In this document: positions 17,883 through 28,282 of the stretch, in pieces
Numbering within the stretch: the stretch's first letter is position 1
How the letters are laid out: the number at the start of each line of letters is the position of its first letter
Assembly (NCBI GenBank): GCA_028698335.1
Contig: JAQVDP010000003.1
Location: forward strand, 111,350-175,349
Reading direction: 5' to 3'
DNA from: Nevskiales bacterium
Lineage (GTDB): Bacteria > Pseudomonadota > Gammaproteobacteria > Nevskiales > Nevskiaceae
Length of the DNA stretch: 64,000 nt
Made by a program: the position numbers and the translations under genes
The notes under the pieces: generated by a model
Database searches by the model: none
The model's input: only the letters and a program-made list of their open reading frames with translations
What the model was told of the DNA's origin: nothing

Positions 17883-19955
17883 TCAGGGGGCGGGTTCGTC
17901 CGGCAGGCCGTTCTGGTTGATCTGCCCGATGATCGCGGTCCGGGCATCGTCCCACAGGGCGATGCCGCGCTGGACGTCGGCGTTGAGCAGCAGCGTCGCC
18001 GCATACCGACGGTCGAAATCCAGCCACGGCAGGCTGCCGAATTTTCCGGGGTCGCTGAGTTCCGGTCCGATACTGCCGGGATGCAGCGAAGCATCGGAGA
18101 TCCACCAGCCGAATGCATACGCATGGATCGAGCTGCCGAACGGCAGCGGCGAGAAGTACAGCGGCAGCCCGGCGACCTGATCGTTGCGCAGCAGTTGGGC
18201 GGATGCGGGACTGAGCACCGCCGACCCATTGTAGGTGCCGCCATCGAGCACCATCTGCGCGATTTTCAGATAGCTCCTCGCATTGGTGACGGCGCCGCCG
18301 CCGATCCGCGGATTCTGGGTGTTGCCGTAGGTGAACAGGCCGATCTCCAGCGGCGTCGTGATGCGTTGCTGGAACAGCGTCGACCAGCTCTGGCCGCTGA
18401 CCTGCTCGGCCACCAGCCCGGCGACCTGATAGCCGGCGCCGCTGTAGCCGAAGCGGCTGCCCGGCGTGAAATTGAGGTCCAGCGCCGCGATTTCGGCGAC
18501 ACAGGCGGTCAGCGTAGTGGCGGTATCGTCGAGGCAGGGGGAATCGAACGGCAGGCCCGAGCTGTGGTTGAGCAGCATCCGGGTCGTGATCGATGCCTTG
18601 TCCGCCGGCCAGTTGACCACCCCGCCGATATAAGTCGAAACCGGCGTGTCGAGATCCAGCAGCCCGGCGTCGACCAGCGTCAGGATCGCCATCGCCGATG
18701 CGGCCTTGGTGGCCGAGGCGATCGCGACGAAGCTGTCCTGGGTGAGATCGCCGCCGCCGCGCCGGAACACGGTCCGGCCCGCGACGTTGAGTGCGAAGCT
18801 GTATCCGCCGACCTGGTCGGCGCCACTGCCGACGGCGTTGTCGAGCGCTGTGGCCAGCGCCGTCCAGTCGTAACTCACCACGTCCACGGTGGTCTGCGCG
18901 GCGGTGGTACCACCACTGCCGCTGGCGGTGAGCTGATAGGTCGTGTTCTGAGCCGGTGTGATCGTGACGCTGCCGGACAGCGGCTGCGCGCCGAGGCCGT
19001 TGTCGAGCGTTACGGTGTCCGCATTGCTGGTGGTCCAGCGCAGTGAGGTGCTTTCGCCGGCGAGGACGGCATCCGCGTCGCTGCCGAAACTGACGGTCGG
19101 GACCGGATCGTGGGTGACCGTGACGGTCACGGTGTCGACGACGCCGCCGCCAGCGCCGCTGGCGGTGAGCGTGAAGGTGGTCGTCACGGTGGGATCGACG
19201 TCGAAGGTTCCGCTGGTGGGCACGGTGCCGATACCGTTGTCGATCGTGACCGAATCGGCATTCTGCGTCGACCAGCTCAGCGTCGCGATCTGGCCGGCGC
19301 CGATCGTCTCCGGGGTGGCGGTGAAGCTGACGGTCGGTGCGGGCGCCGTGCTGACGGTGACGGTCGTGGAGGCAGTCGTGCTGCCGCCGGCACCGCTGGC
19401 GGTGAGGGTGTAGGTCGTGGTCGAGGCCGGTGTGACCGCCAGGGTCCCGCTGGTGGGCTGGGCGCCGACGCCGTTGTCGATCGAAACGCTGTCGGCGTTC
19501 TGCGTCGACCAGTTCAGCGTTGCCGACTGGCCGGCGCTGATCGTGGCCGGGCTGGCGGCAAAGCTGATTACCGGCGCGGCCACGGCGGTGACGGTCACGG
19601 TGACCTGCGCGGTGCTGGTGCCGGCGCTGTTGCTGGCGCTGAGCTGGTAGGTCGTGGTGACGGTGGGGGTGACGGAGCGGCTGCCACTGCCGGCGACCCC
19701 GCCGACCGACGGACTGATGCTGACGCTGTCGGCACCCTGCGTTGCCCATTGCAGGGTCGCCGACTGGCCAGCCTCGATCCCGGTGGGCGTGACGGTGAAC
19801 ACCGAGATCGTCGGAACCTGCGATTGCGGGGTGTCGCCGTCTTCGCCGCCACCGCCGCCGCATGCGCTCAGCAGCGTGGAGACGATCAGCCAGACGGGCA
19901 GGAGCGTGACGAGGCGGTGCATGCGCATGGCGTAGGGGATCCGGAAGCGGAGCAT
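17883..19955 (-). CDS. Lipoprotein with four Ig-like repeats and a beta-lactamase-fold hydrolase domain
   Basis: 690 aa from the ATG at 19955; ATGs at 19928 and 19922 would give a more compact lipoprotein signal and cannot be excluded. The signal ends STLLSACGGGGG, a lipobox followed by a flexible acidic linker. Four tandem Ig-like domains of about 85-88 residues follow (about 49-392), each with variants of GQSATLSWSTQNADSVSIDN and TTTYTLTASGAGG. The C-terminal 290 residues are a class C beta-lactamase/esterase fold with the nucleophile motif SATK, then YSGAGYQ in the Tyr position and a LLNHSSGL segment. It is probably a surface-displayed serine esterase or peptidase held off the membrane by the Ig stalk. 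True beta-lactam hydrolysis is unlikely. Confidence 0.88.
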   Translation of the reverse strand: MLRFRIPYAMRMHRLVTLLPVWLIVSTLLSACGGGGGEDGDTPQSQVPTISVFTVTPTGIEAGQSATLQWATQGADSVSISPSVGGVAGSGSRSVTPTVTTTYQLSASNSAGTSTAQVTVTVTAVAAPVISFAASPATISAGQSATLNWSTQNADSVSIDNGVGAQPTSGTLAVTPASTTTYTLTASGAGGSTTASTTVTVSTAPAPTVSFTATPETIGAGQIATLSWSTQNADSVTIDNGIGTVPTSGTFDVDPTVTTTFTLTASGAGGGVVDTVTVTVTHDPVPTVSFGSDADAVLAGESTSLRWTTSNADTVTLDNGLGAQPLSGSVTITPAQNTTYQLTASGSGGTTAAQTTVDVVSYDWTALATALDNAVGSGADQVGGYSFALNVAGRTVFRRGGGDLTQDSFVAIASATKAASAMAILTLVDAGLLDLDTPVSTYIGGVVNWPADKASITTRMLLNHSSGLPFDSPCLDDTATTLTACVAEIAALDLNFTPGSRFGYSGAGYQVAGLVAEQVSGQSWSTLFQQRITTPLEIGLFTYGNTQNPRIGGGAVTNARSYLKIAQMVLDGGTYNGSAVLSPASAQLLRNDQVAGLPLYFSPLPFGSSIHAYAFGWWISDASLHPGSIGPELSDPGKFGSLPWLDFDRRYAATLLLNADVQRGIALWDDARTAIIGQINQNGLPDEPAP

Positions 19956-20086
19956 GAGTGGAGCAGTCTAGGTGAGCGGCTCCGGCACGGACCACCGGCA
20001 CCGACCCGAGGTCGGTCGGAGCCGGCGGGCGAGGTTCGGGCGCCCACGGGTGACGGTCGTGACCGCCGCTTGATCAGCCTGCGGCT

Positions 20087-20719
20087 TCAGGCCGCGGCGC
20101 TCGGGCGCGACGACACCTGTTCGTACCAGCGCAGGGTATGGCTGTGCGCCTCCGGCACGTTGCGCTTGACCCACTTGGCGAAGTCGACCACGCACAGCGC
20201 GCTGATGTCGGCGAGGGAGAAGGTGTCGCCCGCGAGGAAGGGAACCTGCGCGAGGCGCTGTTCGAGCCGGTTGAAGTAGCGGGTGATGCTGGCCTGCCCA
20301 CGTTCGGCGAGGGCCGGGATCGCCGGTATCGGCTCGTCGGCGCCGGGCAGGGCGCGGGTCGAGAACGCCGGAGACGAGTTGCGCAGGGCGTCGGCCACGG
20401 CCAGGAAGCCGTCGAAGTCGGCATGGCGCACCCAGGACTCGACCAGTGCCTGATTCTTGGGGTCGGTCCCCATCAGCGGTGGTTCCGGCTGGATCGCCTC
20501 GAAGTAGCGGCAGATCGCGACGCCTTCGTCGATGCAGGTGCCGTCGTCGAGTTCGAGCACGGGCACCACACGACGTGGATTGCGGACATGGAATTCAGGC
20601 TTGAGATGTTCGCCGGTCATCAGGTCGACCTGTACCGTTTCGACCTCGATGCCTTTTTCCGCCATAAAGATGCGGACGCGCCGCGGGCTCGGAGCGGCCT
20701 TGTAGTCGTATAGCTTCAT
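20087..20719 (-). CDS. Glutathione S-transferase family protein
   Basis: 210 aa from the ATG at 20719, with AGGAGATCAC upstream. The N-terminal thioredoxin-fold half has MKLYDYKAAPSPRRVRIF, with a serine in the usual glutathione-activating turn, then RRVVPVLELDDGTCIDEGVAI, where the cis-proline (VVPVL) and the acidic/serine-like glutathione contacts sit. The helical C-terminal half contains FLAGDTFSLADISALCVVDF, the N-capping box typical of cytosolic GSTs. The enzyme conjugates or reduces electrophiles with glutathione. The substrate cannot be told from sequence. It lies 120 bp downstream of fadH on the same strand and may share its transcript. Confidence 0.9.
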   Translation of the reverse strand: MKLYDYKAAPSPRRVRIFMAEKGIEVETVQVDLMTGEHLKPEFHVRNPRRVVPVLELDDGTCIDEGVAICRYFEAIQPEPPLMGTDPKNQALVESWVRHADFDGFLAVADALRNSSPAFSTRALPGADEPIPAIPALAERGQASITRYFNRLEQRLAQVPFLAGDTFSLADISALCVVDFAKWVKRNVPEAHSHTLRWYEQVSSRPSAAA

Positions 20720-20839
20720 TGTGATCTCCTCGTGTCCGGTTGCCGGTGCCGACCGATGGTCCGGGCAGCACCGACCGGCATCATGCAGCTTTGCCGGCGA
20801 CAAGGCGACCCCGGCACTGCGGCCGGGGTCGATGCCGGA

Positions 20840-22936
<2,097 letters not shown>

Positions 22937-23031
22937 TCATAGCCGGCCCGCTTGCCCGGCCGGGGCGTCCAGCGCCGGCCCGTGGCGGGATCGGCGACAA
23001 TGCCGGCTGATCGAACAGGAGGCGCTTTTCC

Positions 23032-23835
23032 ATGGAGCAGCAGCGGGTCATCGTCGACATCCGCGACGATCTTGCGTTCGTCACCCTCAACCGGCCGGAC
23101 AAGCTCAACGGCCTCGACCTGGCCATGTTCGACGCGCTGGTCAGGGCCGCGCGGCGTCTGCGCCGGATGCGCTCGGTGCGCGCGGTGATCCTGCACGGCG
23201 CGGGTCGTGCGTTCTGCGCGGGGCTGGATTTCGCGGCGGTGTCGCGCCAGCGCGGGCGGATGATGCGCAGCTTCGTCAAATGGGGATTCAGCAAGACCAA
23301 CCTGTACCAGGAGGTCTGTTGGTGCTGGCGTGAACTGCCGGTGCCGGTGATCGCTGCCGTTCACGGCGTGTGCTATGGCGGCGGCATGCAGATTGCGCTG
23401 GGAGCCGACTTCCGGATCGCGACCCCCGATGCGGACTGCTCGATCATGGAGGCCAAGTGGGGCCTGATCCCGGACATGAGCGGATCGGTCACCCTGCGCG
23501 AGCTGGTGCCGATGGACGTGGCCAAGCGTCTGACCATGACCGGCGAGCGGTTCAGCGGCGAGCAGGCGCTGGCTTACGGTCTGGTGAGCCAGGTCGCGGA
23601 CGATCCGCTGGCGGCCGCCGAGGCGCTGGCCCGACAGATCGCAACCCGTTCGCCGGATTCGGTGGCGGCGACCAAGGCGCTGTTCCATCGCAGCTGGAGC
23701 GCCAGTGTCCGCCGGGCGTTCCGGATCGAGAGCGCCCTTCAGCTCAAGCTGATGCTCGGTGCCAATCATCGCGAGGCGGTGCGCGCGAACATGGAGAAGC
23801 GCGAGCCGCGTTTCGGTCCGCGGCGGATGGTCTGA
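23032..23835 (+). CDS. Crotonase-family protein, possible delta3,5-delta2,4-dienoyl-CoA isomerase
   Basis: 267 aa behind CAGGAGG. The crotonase fold is clear: the two oxyanion-hole loops are GAGRAFCAGLDF and AVHGVCYGGGMQIALG. Of the two hydratase glutamates, the first is replaced by Gln120 (GGGMQ) while the second is kept as Glu140. Eight residues later comes Asp148 (IPDMSG). That Glu/Asp pair at the same spacing is the catalytic pair of dienoyl-CoA isomerases, although their third acidic residue would sit where Gln120 is. The gene is divergent from fadH, which acts on the next intermediate in degradation of odd-position double bonds. Simple enoyl-CoA hydratase activity seems less likely. The isomerase role is inference. 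Confidence 0.85.
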   Translation: MEQQRVIVDIRDDLAFVTLNRPDKLNGLDLAMFDALVRAARRLRRMRSVRAVILHGAGRAFCAGLDFAAVSRQRGRMMRSFVKWGFSKTNLYQEVCWCWRELPVPVIAAVHGVCYGGGMQIALGADFRIATPDADCSIMEAKWGLIPDMSGSVTLRELVPMDVAKRLTMTGERFSGEQALAYGLVSQVADDPLAAAEALARQIATRSPDSVAATKALFHRSWSASVRRAFRIESALQLKLMLGANHREAVRANMEKREPRFGPRRMV

Positions 23836-24028
23836 GCGGCGCACGAACGGGTCGGCCATTCGGTGCGGACGGTGGCGTGCGGCAAGGGCATTGGGCGGCA
23901 CCCTATGCGCAGGTCGGCAACGGCGCCATTGGCCGCGTCGCCAGCGCGGGCGTCTACGCGGCCTGACGCTCCGGGTGCCCGCATCGGTATGCTGCGGTGT
24001 CTGATTTCTGGATTGGATGGAGAGCAGC

Positions 24029-24910
24029 ATGCCGTCACCGACCCCGGTCAAGAGTGGTCACTTCTCGGTGGAGGGCCATCGGCTGGCCTATGAAATCTAT
24101 GGCGATGCCGGCGTGCCGTGCGTGCTGGTGCACGGCATCCTGCTGGATTCGCGCCTGAATCGGGATCTGGCGCTGCGCTTCGCGGAGCAGGGCTATCAGG
24201 TTGCGCTGCTGGATCTGCTCGGTCACGGGCGCAGCGCCAAGTCGCACGATCCCAAGGAACACCGGGTCGATTTCTACGCCGATCAGCTGCTGGCGCTGAT
24301 GGATCATCTGGGATGGGAGCGGGCGCTGATCGGCGGGATCTCGCTGGGCAGCATCACCGCGATCACCGCAGCAGCCAAGGCGCCGGAGCGCGTGCACGGC
24401 CTCTTTCTGGAAATGCCGGTGATGGAGTGGTCGGCGCCGTGGGCGGCGGTGATCCTGGCGCCGATGCTGATCGCGACGCGCTACGGCCAGCCGCTGTATC
24501 GCCGGTTCGCGCACTGGCTGTCGCGCCGCCGCCGTCCCCGGACCGACTGGGTCGCGAGCGGGATGAATGCGCTGAGCAATGACCCCAAGGTCGTCGCGGC
24601 GATTCTGCATGGCGTACTCGTCGGGCCGATGGTGCCGCCCGTGGCGGCGCGCCGCACCTTGACGATGCCGACCCTGATCGTCGGTCACTGGGGCGACAAG
24701 TTGCACGAGTATCGCGACGCGCGGGCGCTGGCGATGCAAATGCCCAACGCGCGGCTGATCAGCGCGCGCCATATCCTCGAGTTGCGCACCCGGCCGCAGC
24801 GGTTGTGGCCGAAGATCGAATCGTTCCTGCAGACGGTGCGGTCGTCGGCCGAAGCCCCGGCGCCGGCACGCCGGACCGCGCGCAAGCGGTCCACGCGCCG
24901 GACATCCTGA
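24029..24910 (+). CDS. Alpha/beta hydrolase
   Basis: 293 aa from the ATG at 24029, with GGAG seven bases upstream; an ATG four codons earlier is the alternative. The alpha/beta-hydrolase fold is seen from CVLVHGILLDSRLN (oxyanion region), LLDLLGHGRSAK, and the nucleophile elbow IGGISLGSITA with serine in GxSxG. A late histidine in ISARHILELR is the probable catalytic base. A central cap region is basic (WLSRRRRPRTDW). The C terminus is a lysine/arginine/alanine tail. It lies among fatty-acid genes but is separated from the crotonase gene by about 190 bp. The substrate is unknown; esters or thioesters are possible. Confidence 0.88.
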   Translation: MPSPTPVKSGHFSVEGHRLAYEIYGDAGVPCVLVHGILLDSRLNRDLALRFAEQGYQVALLDLLGHGRSAKSHDPKEHRVDFYADQLLALMDHLGWERALIGGISLGSITAITAAAKAPERVHGLFLEMPVMEWSAPWAAVILAPMLIATRYGQPLYRRFAHWLSRRRRPRTDWVASGMNALSNDPKVVAAILHGVLVGPMVPPVAARRTLTMPTLIVGHWGDKLHEYRDARALAMQMPNARLISARHILELRTRPQRLWPKIESFLQTVRSSAEAPAPARRTARKRSTRRTS

Positions 24911-25109
24911 TCGGCCGGCGCTCGCGCGAGCGCCGGAGCGGAGATCGGAGTGACCGTTCGTCGCGTTCGTGCGACCGCTGCCGTCGGCGTTCCGACCAGC
25001 GGTTTTCGACAGCGTGTGGACGGAATCCACGTCACCGGCGAACTGGCGTCAACTAGACACACGGTGCAACGACCGGACTGTCTTGGGTTGACGATTGCGG
25101 AGGTGTCAC

Positions 25110-25358
25110 ATGGATCAGCGGACCTCGATGGGTGCAAAGGATGGCCATCAGCTGCGGGAAATCTGGCGCGGGCTGCGCGCGGCAACGGTCGGGGCGGCGA
25201 TCGGCGCCGCCGGCCTGACGATGTGGATGTTGATGCACCTGCCGTTGGGGCCGCGCCTGCGGTCGTCTTCGGTCGCGACGATGGCGGCATGCTTCGGTCT
25301 GGCGACTGCGGGGCAGCCGGTGCGGGTCGCACAGCCTGTCGGAACGCGTCGTCGCTAG
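25110..25358 (+). CDS. Small membrane protein of unknown function
   Basis: 82 aa. The start is chosen at 25110 because a good GGAGG precedes it at normal spacing. A charged N terminus (MDQRTSMGAKDGHQLREIWR) is followed by one or two short hydrophobic stretches (AATVGAAIGAAGLTMWMLMH and VATMAACFGLATAG) and a basic tail. There is no recognised family. It sits 83 bp before the HD-domain gene on the same strand. The coding call rests on the ribosome-binding site and plausible membrane topology. Confidence 0.5.
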   Translation: MDQRTSMGAKDGHQLREIWRGLRAATVGAAIGAAGLTMWMLMHLPLGPRLRSSSVATMAACFGLATAGQPVRVAQPVGTRRR

Positions 25359-25441
25359 CCCCGGGCGCGGGGATCCTTCTCGGCGATTGACCGGCGTCGA
25401 TCGCGGGCTGCAGTATCCGGGCTTCGCCCCCGGAACCGCTC

Positions 25442-25978
25442 ATGATCGAACAACTGGCCGAGTTGGACGACTGCCTCGCCGCATACGCGTCGCAGATCGG
25501 GTCCGACTATCAGGCGTATCGCCATCACTGTTATCGGGTGCTCAATCTCACGTTGCTGCGCTACCCGCAGATCGGACCGGACGAGATGCGCGATCTGGCG
25601 GTTGCCGTCGCCTGCCACGACGTCGGGATCTGGACCGACCATACGCTGGACTATCTGGAACCGTCGGTGCGGCAGGCGCTGTCACTCCCGGATACGCCGG
25701 GTGCGCCCCTGGATCGCGGTCGCATCACCGACCTGATCGTCTGGCACCACAAGGTCACGCCGTTTCGCGGTGCCTTCGCCGCTCTGGTGAATGCCTTTCG
25801 CCGGGCTGACTGGTACGACGTCATGCTCGGCCTGACCGGGCACCTGAGTCCGGACGTGCGCAAGCGCGCGATCTATCGGTGTTTTCCCGTCGCCGGCTTC
25901 CACATCGTGCTGCTGCGTCTGATCTGGCGGCGGCTGCGGAGTCACCCTTTGTCGCCGCTGCCGATGTTCCGGTGGTAG
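25442..25978 (+). CDS. HD-domain phosphohydrolase-like protein
   Basis: 178 aa. The metal-binding pattern of HD hydrolases is present: an early histidine in YRHHCYR (28-29), the His-Asp doublet in ACHDVGIW (59-60), and a further histidine pair in VWHHKVTP (102-103), followed by the acidic RRADWYD. Such proteins hydrolyse phosphoesters, often of nucleotides. The substrate is not evident. The C terminus is amphipathic and basic and might touch the membrane. The gene is convergent with the cNMP-binding EAL phosphodiesterase gene, 9 bp apart. Confidence 0.82.
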   Translation: MIEQLAELDDCLAAYASQIGSDYQAYRHHCYRVLNLTLLRYPQIGPDEMRDLAVAVACHDVGIWTDHTLDYLEPSVRQALSLPDTPGAPLDRGRITDLIVWHHKVTPFRGAFAALVNAFRRADWYDVMLGLTGHLSPDVRKRAIYRCFPVAGFHIVLLRLIWRRLRSHPLSPLPMFRW

Positions 25979-25987
25979 CGCGCGGCT

Positions 25988-27199
25988 TCAGTCTCCGTTC
26001 CCGAGCACCGCCATCGCGGCATCGAACGGCAGTGGCTTGCTGAACAGATAGCCCTGTCCGTAATCGACCCCGCGCTGGCGGCAGATCTCCAGCTGGTTCT
26101 GCGATTCGATCCCCTCGATCACCGAGTACATGCCGAGCTGCGCCGCGAGTTCGGCGATCACACCGATCACGACCGCCGCGCGGGGTTCGCTTTCGGCGTC
26201 GATGACGAAGGCGCGGTCGAGCTTGAGGGCGTCGACCGGGAGCTGATAGAGATACGACAGCGAACTGTATCCGGTGCCGAAATCGTCGATCAGCAGCGGA
26301 CACCCGAGGGCGCGGCAGCGCTCCAGCAGCGCACGTGTGGCTTCGAAGTTGGTCAGGATCATCGACTCGGTGATTTCAAGACGCAGTTGCCGGGCCTGCA
26401 GATCGTGGCGCTGGAGCGCAGACGCAATCGCCGAAAACAGGCCGGGATCCTCGAACTGTCGCGGTGACAGGTTGATCGAGCAGAACGGCCGCTCGTCGTC
26501 GGCGCAGGCGCGGGCCGTGTTGAAGCGCTGCAGACTGGCGGCGGCCTCGTCGATGATCCAGCGCCCGATGTCGACGATCAGATCCGAGTCCTCCGCAACC
26601 CAGATGAAGTCACTGGGTGGAACCAGCGTCCCGTCCGGGCGCCGCCAGCGCAGCAGCGCCTCGAATCCGGTGGTCCGGCCGGATTCGAGGCGGACGATCG
26701 GCTGGAAGTGCAGTTCGAGTTGGTTCTGGCGCAGGGCTTCCCGCAGGTGCTGTTCGGTTCTCAGACGGGTGATCGCCAGGTCGCGGTCCTGCGTCTCGGG
26801 TGCATCAGTGCCCGAAGCAGTGGCAGGCTGAACGTCGGCATCGGAATTCTGCAGCCAGCGCAGGGAATCGCGGCAGCGGTTCAGTGTGACCCGCAGCAGG
26901 TGGCGCAGCACCGGCGCGGCGCGCGACATCTGCTCGCCGAGGGTGCCATGGGTGATGACGATCAGGTCGGTCGGTTCGATCGCGCGGGCCGATGCGGTGC
27001 GGGTCTGGTCGCCGACCAGTGCCATTTCGCCAAAAAGGTCATCGGGGCCCAGCCGCGCGACGACCGAGTTTCCGTCGGCGCGTTCGAGAAAGATTTCGAT
27101 CGTTCCGGACTCGACGAGGTAGGCCTCGTGGCCGGGATCTCCGGTCCTGAACAGCAGCTCACCGGTCTGCAGATGGCGTCGCTGGTCGTCGTGGCGCAT
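25988..27199 (-). CDS. cNMP-binding EAL-domain cyclic-di-GMP phosphodiesterase
   Basis: 403 aa from the ATG at 27199, with GAGGAGAGAG upstream; the longer frame to 27454 reads through noncoding sequence. Residues 5-110 form a cyclic-nucleotide-binding domain with the phosphate-binding cassette FGEMALVGDQTRTASA (about 56-71), including its arginine (Arg67) and Ser70. Residues 145-395 are an EAL domain with every catalytic residue in place: Glu180 in FEALLRW, Asn243 in SINLSPRQF, Glu275 in LEITESM, Asp305-Asp306 in DDFGTGYSSL, Lys326 in LKLDRAFV, Glu362 in EGIE and Gln382 in QGYLF. It should therefore hydrolyse c-di-GMP, perhaps under control of cAMP or a related nucleotide. There is no GGDEF domain and no membrane segment. 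Confidence 0.92.
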   Translation of the reverse strand: MRHDDQRRHLQTGELLFRTGDPGHEAYLVESGTIEIFLERADGNSVVARLGPDDLFGEMALVGDQTRTASARAIEPTDLIVITHGTLGEQMSRAAPVLRHLLRVTLNRCRDSLRWLQNSDADVQPATASGTDAPETQDRDLAITRLRTEQHLREALRQNQLELHFQPIVRLESGRTTGFEALLRWRRPDGTLVPPSDFIWVAEDSDLIVDIGRWIIDEAAASLQRFNTARACADDERPFCSINLSPRQFEDPGLFSAIASALQRHDLQARQLRLEITESMILTNFEATRALLERCRALGCPLLIDDFGTGYSSLSYLYQLPVDALKLDRAFVIDAESEPRAAVVIGVIAELAAQLGMYSVIEGIESQNQLEICRQRGVDYGQGYLFSKPLPFDAAMAVLGNGD

Positions 27200-27477
27200 C
27201 GTAGCGGCTCTCTCCTCATGGCCATCTGTCGGCTGTCGGTCGAAGTCCGGGGCGAACCGGCAGTGGCCGTTGTCATCCGCGCCAATGCAAGCACGCCGCG
27301 CCGCAGGCATCGTTCCAAACACGTCACGTGTCGTGCGGCGTGTGCATAGCATGCGCCAATTCGCCGGCGACAACGAGATCCGGCGTGGCGAGCCGATCCC
27401 CCGTAACGACGCCGTTCGTCGAGCAGCGCGGGGCGGGTCGGCGGCATCAAGCATTTTTGAATCGATGGAGGAGCGAG

Positions 27478-27945
27478 ATGGCCAAGATAGCCGTCCGGGT
27501 CAACCGGGCGTTCTCGGTGGGTGCGGATCCGGATGCGGTATTCGGGCTGCTGGCGGACGTGCCGCGTTCGGTCGGTCACTTTCCCAAGGTCCGCCAGCTG
27601 GTGGACCTTGGTGACAACGCCTATCGCTGGGAAATGGAACCGATGGGTACGGCCGGTATTGCCCATCAGGTCGTCTACGCCTGTCGTTATCGGGCCGATG
27701 CGTCCGGCCAGCACGTCACCTGGACACCGCTGCCGGATGTCGGCAATGGCGAGATCACCGGGCACTGGCGGATCGATGCCGGGGCTGACGCGACCACCAT
27801 CGACTTTCAGACCCAGGGACATCTCGACATTCCGGTACCGCGACTGCTGCGGTCGGTCGCCGAGCCGTTCGTGCTGGGCGAGTTCGCGCGCAGCGTCGAT
27901 ACCTATATCGACAATCTCTGCCAGAGCCTGGGCGGGCGCCGCTGA
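27478..27945 (+). CDS. SRPBCC (START-like) ligand-binding protein
   Basis: 155 aa. The ATG at 27478 follows GGAGGAGCGAG; longer forms of the frame are noncoding. The sequence fits the SRPBCC/polyketide-cyclase fold: a first strand and helix VRVNRAFSVGADPDAVFGLLADVPRSVGHFP, a run of beta-strands with YRWEMEPMG, VTWTPLPDVGNGEITGHW and TTIDFQTQGHLDIPVP, and a long C-terminal helix ending SVDTYIDNLCQSL. These proteins hold hydrophobic ligands in a deep cavity. It lies 45 bp before the acyl-CoA-binding protein gene, which suggests lipid binding, but that is inference. Confidence 0.85.
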   Translation: MAKIAVRVNRAFSVGADPDAVFGLLADVPRSVGHFPKVRQLVDLGDNAYRWEMEPMGTAGIAHQVVYACRYRADASGQHVTWTPLPDVGNGEITGHWRIDAGADATTIDFQTQGHLDIPVPRLLRSVAEPFVLGEFARSVDTYIDNLCQSLGGRR

Positions 27946-27990
27946 CGCGGTCGCTGGCCGTCTCCGTCACTTTCCACTCGAAGACCGATC

Positions 27991-28272
27991 ATGAGCACGA
28001 CCCTCAAGCAGCAATTCGAAGCCGCCGTCGAACAGGTGCGCACCGCGCCCAGCGACGGCCCCTTCAAGCCCGACAACGCGTACAAGCTGAAGATGTACGG
28101 CTTGTACCGACAGGCCACCGACGGCGATGTGCGGGGCAAGCGTCCGAGCCTGCTCGATCCGATCGGGCGGATGAAGTACGACGCCTGGGCGAAGCTGGCG
28201 GGGACCTCCGCCGACCAGGCGATGCGCCAGTACATCGCCGAGGTCGAGTCGGTCGCCGCCCGATACGGCTGA
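27991..28272 (+). CDS. Acyl-CoA-binding protein
   Basis: 93 aa, the normal length of the four-helix ACBP family. The family core is intact: FEAAVEQVRT, then YKLKMYGLYRQATDGDVRGKRPS with the Lys/Tyr ligand contacts, and DPIGRMKYDAWAKLAGTSADQAMRQYI with the Lys-Trp contact region. It binds medium- and long-chain acyl-CoA in the cytosol and buffers or delivers it to metabolism. It is encoded just after the SRPBCC protein on the same strand and ends 10 bp from the convergent FecR-domain gene. ACBPs are sporadic in bacteria and here fit the lipid-using gene set. Confidence 0.93.
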   Translation: MSTTLKQQFEAAVEQVRTAPSDGPFKPDNAYKLKMYGLYRQATDGDVRGKRPSLLDPIGRMKYDAWAKLAGTSADQAMRQYIAEVESVAARYG

Positions 28273-28282
28273 CGCGGGCGAC

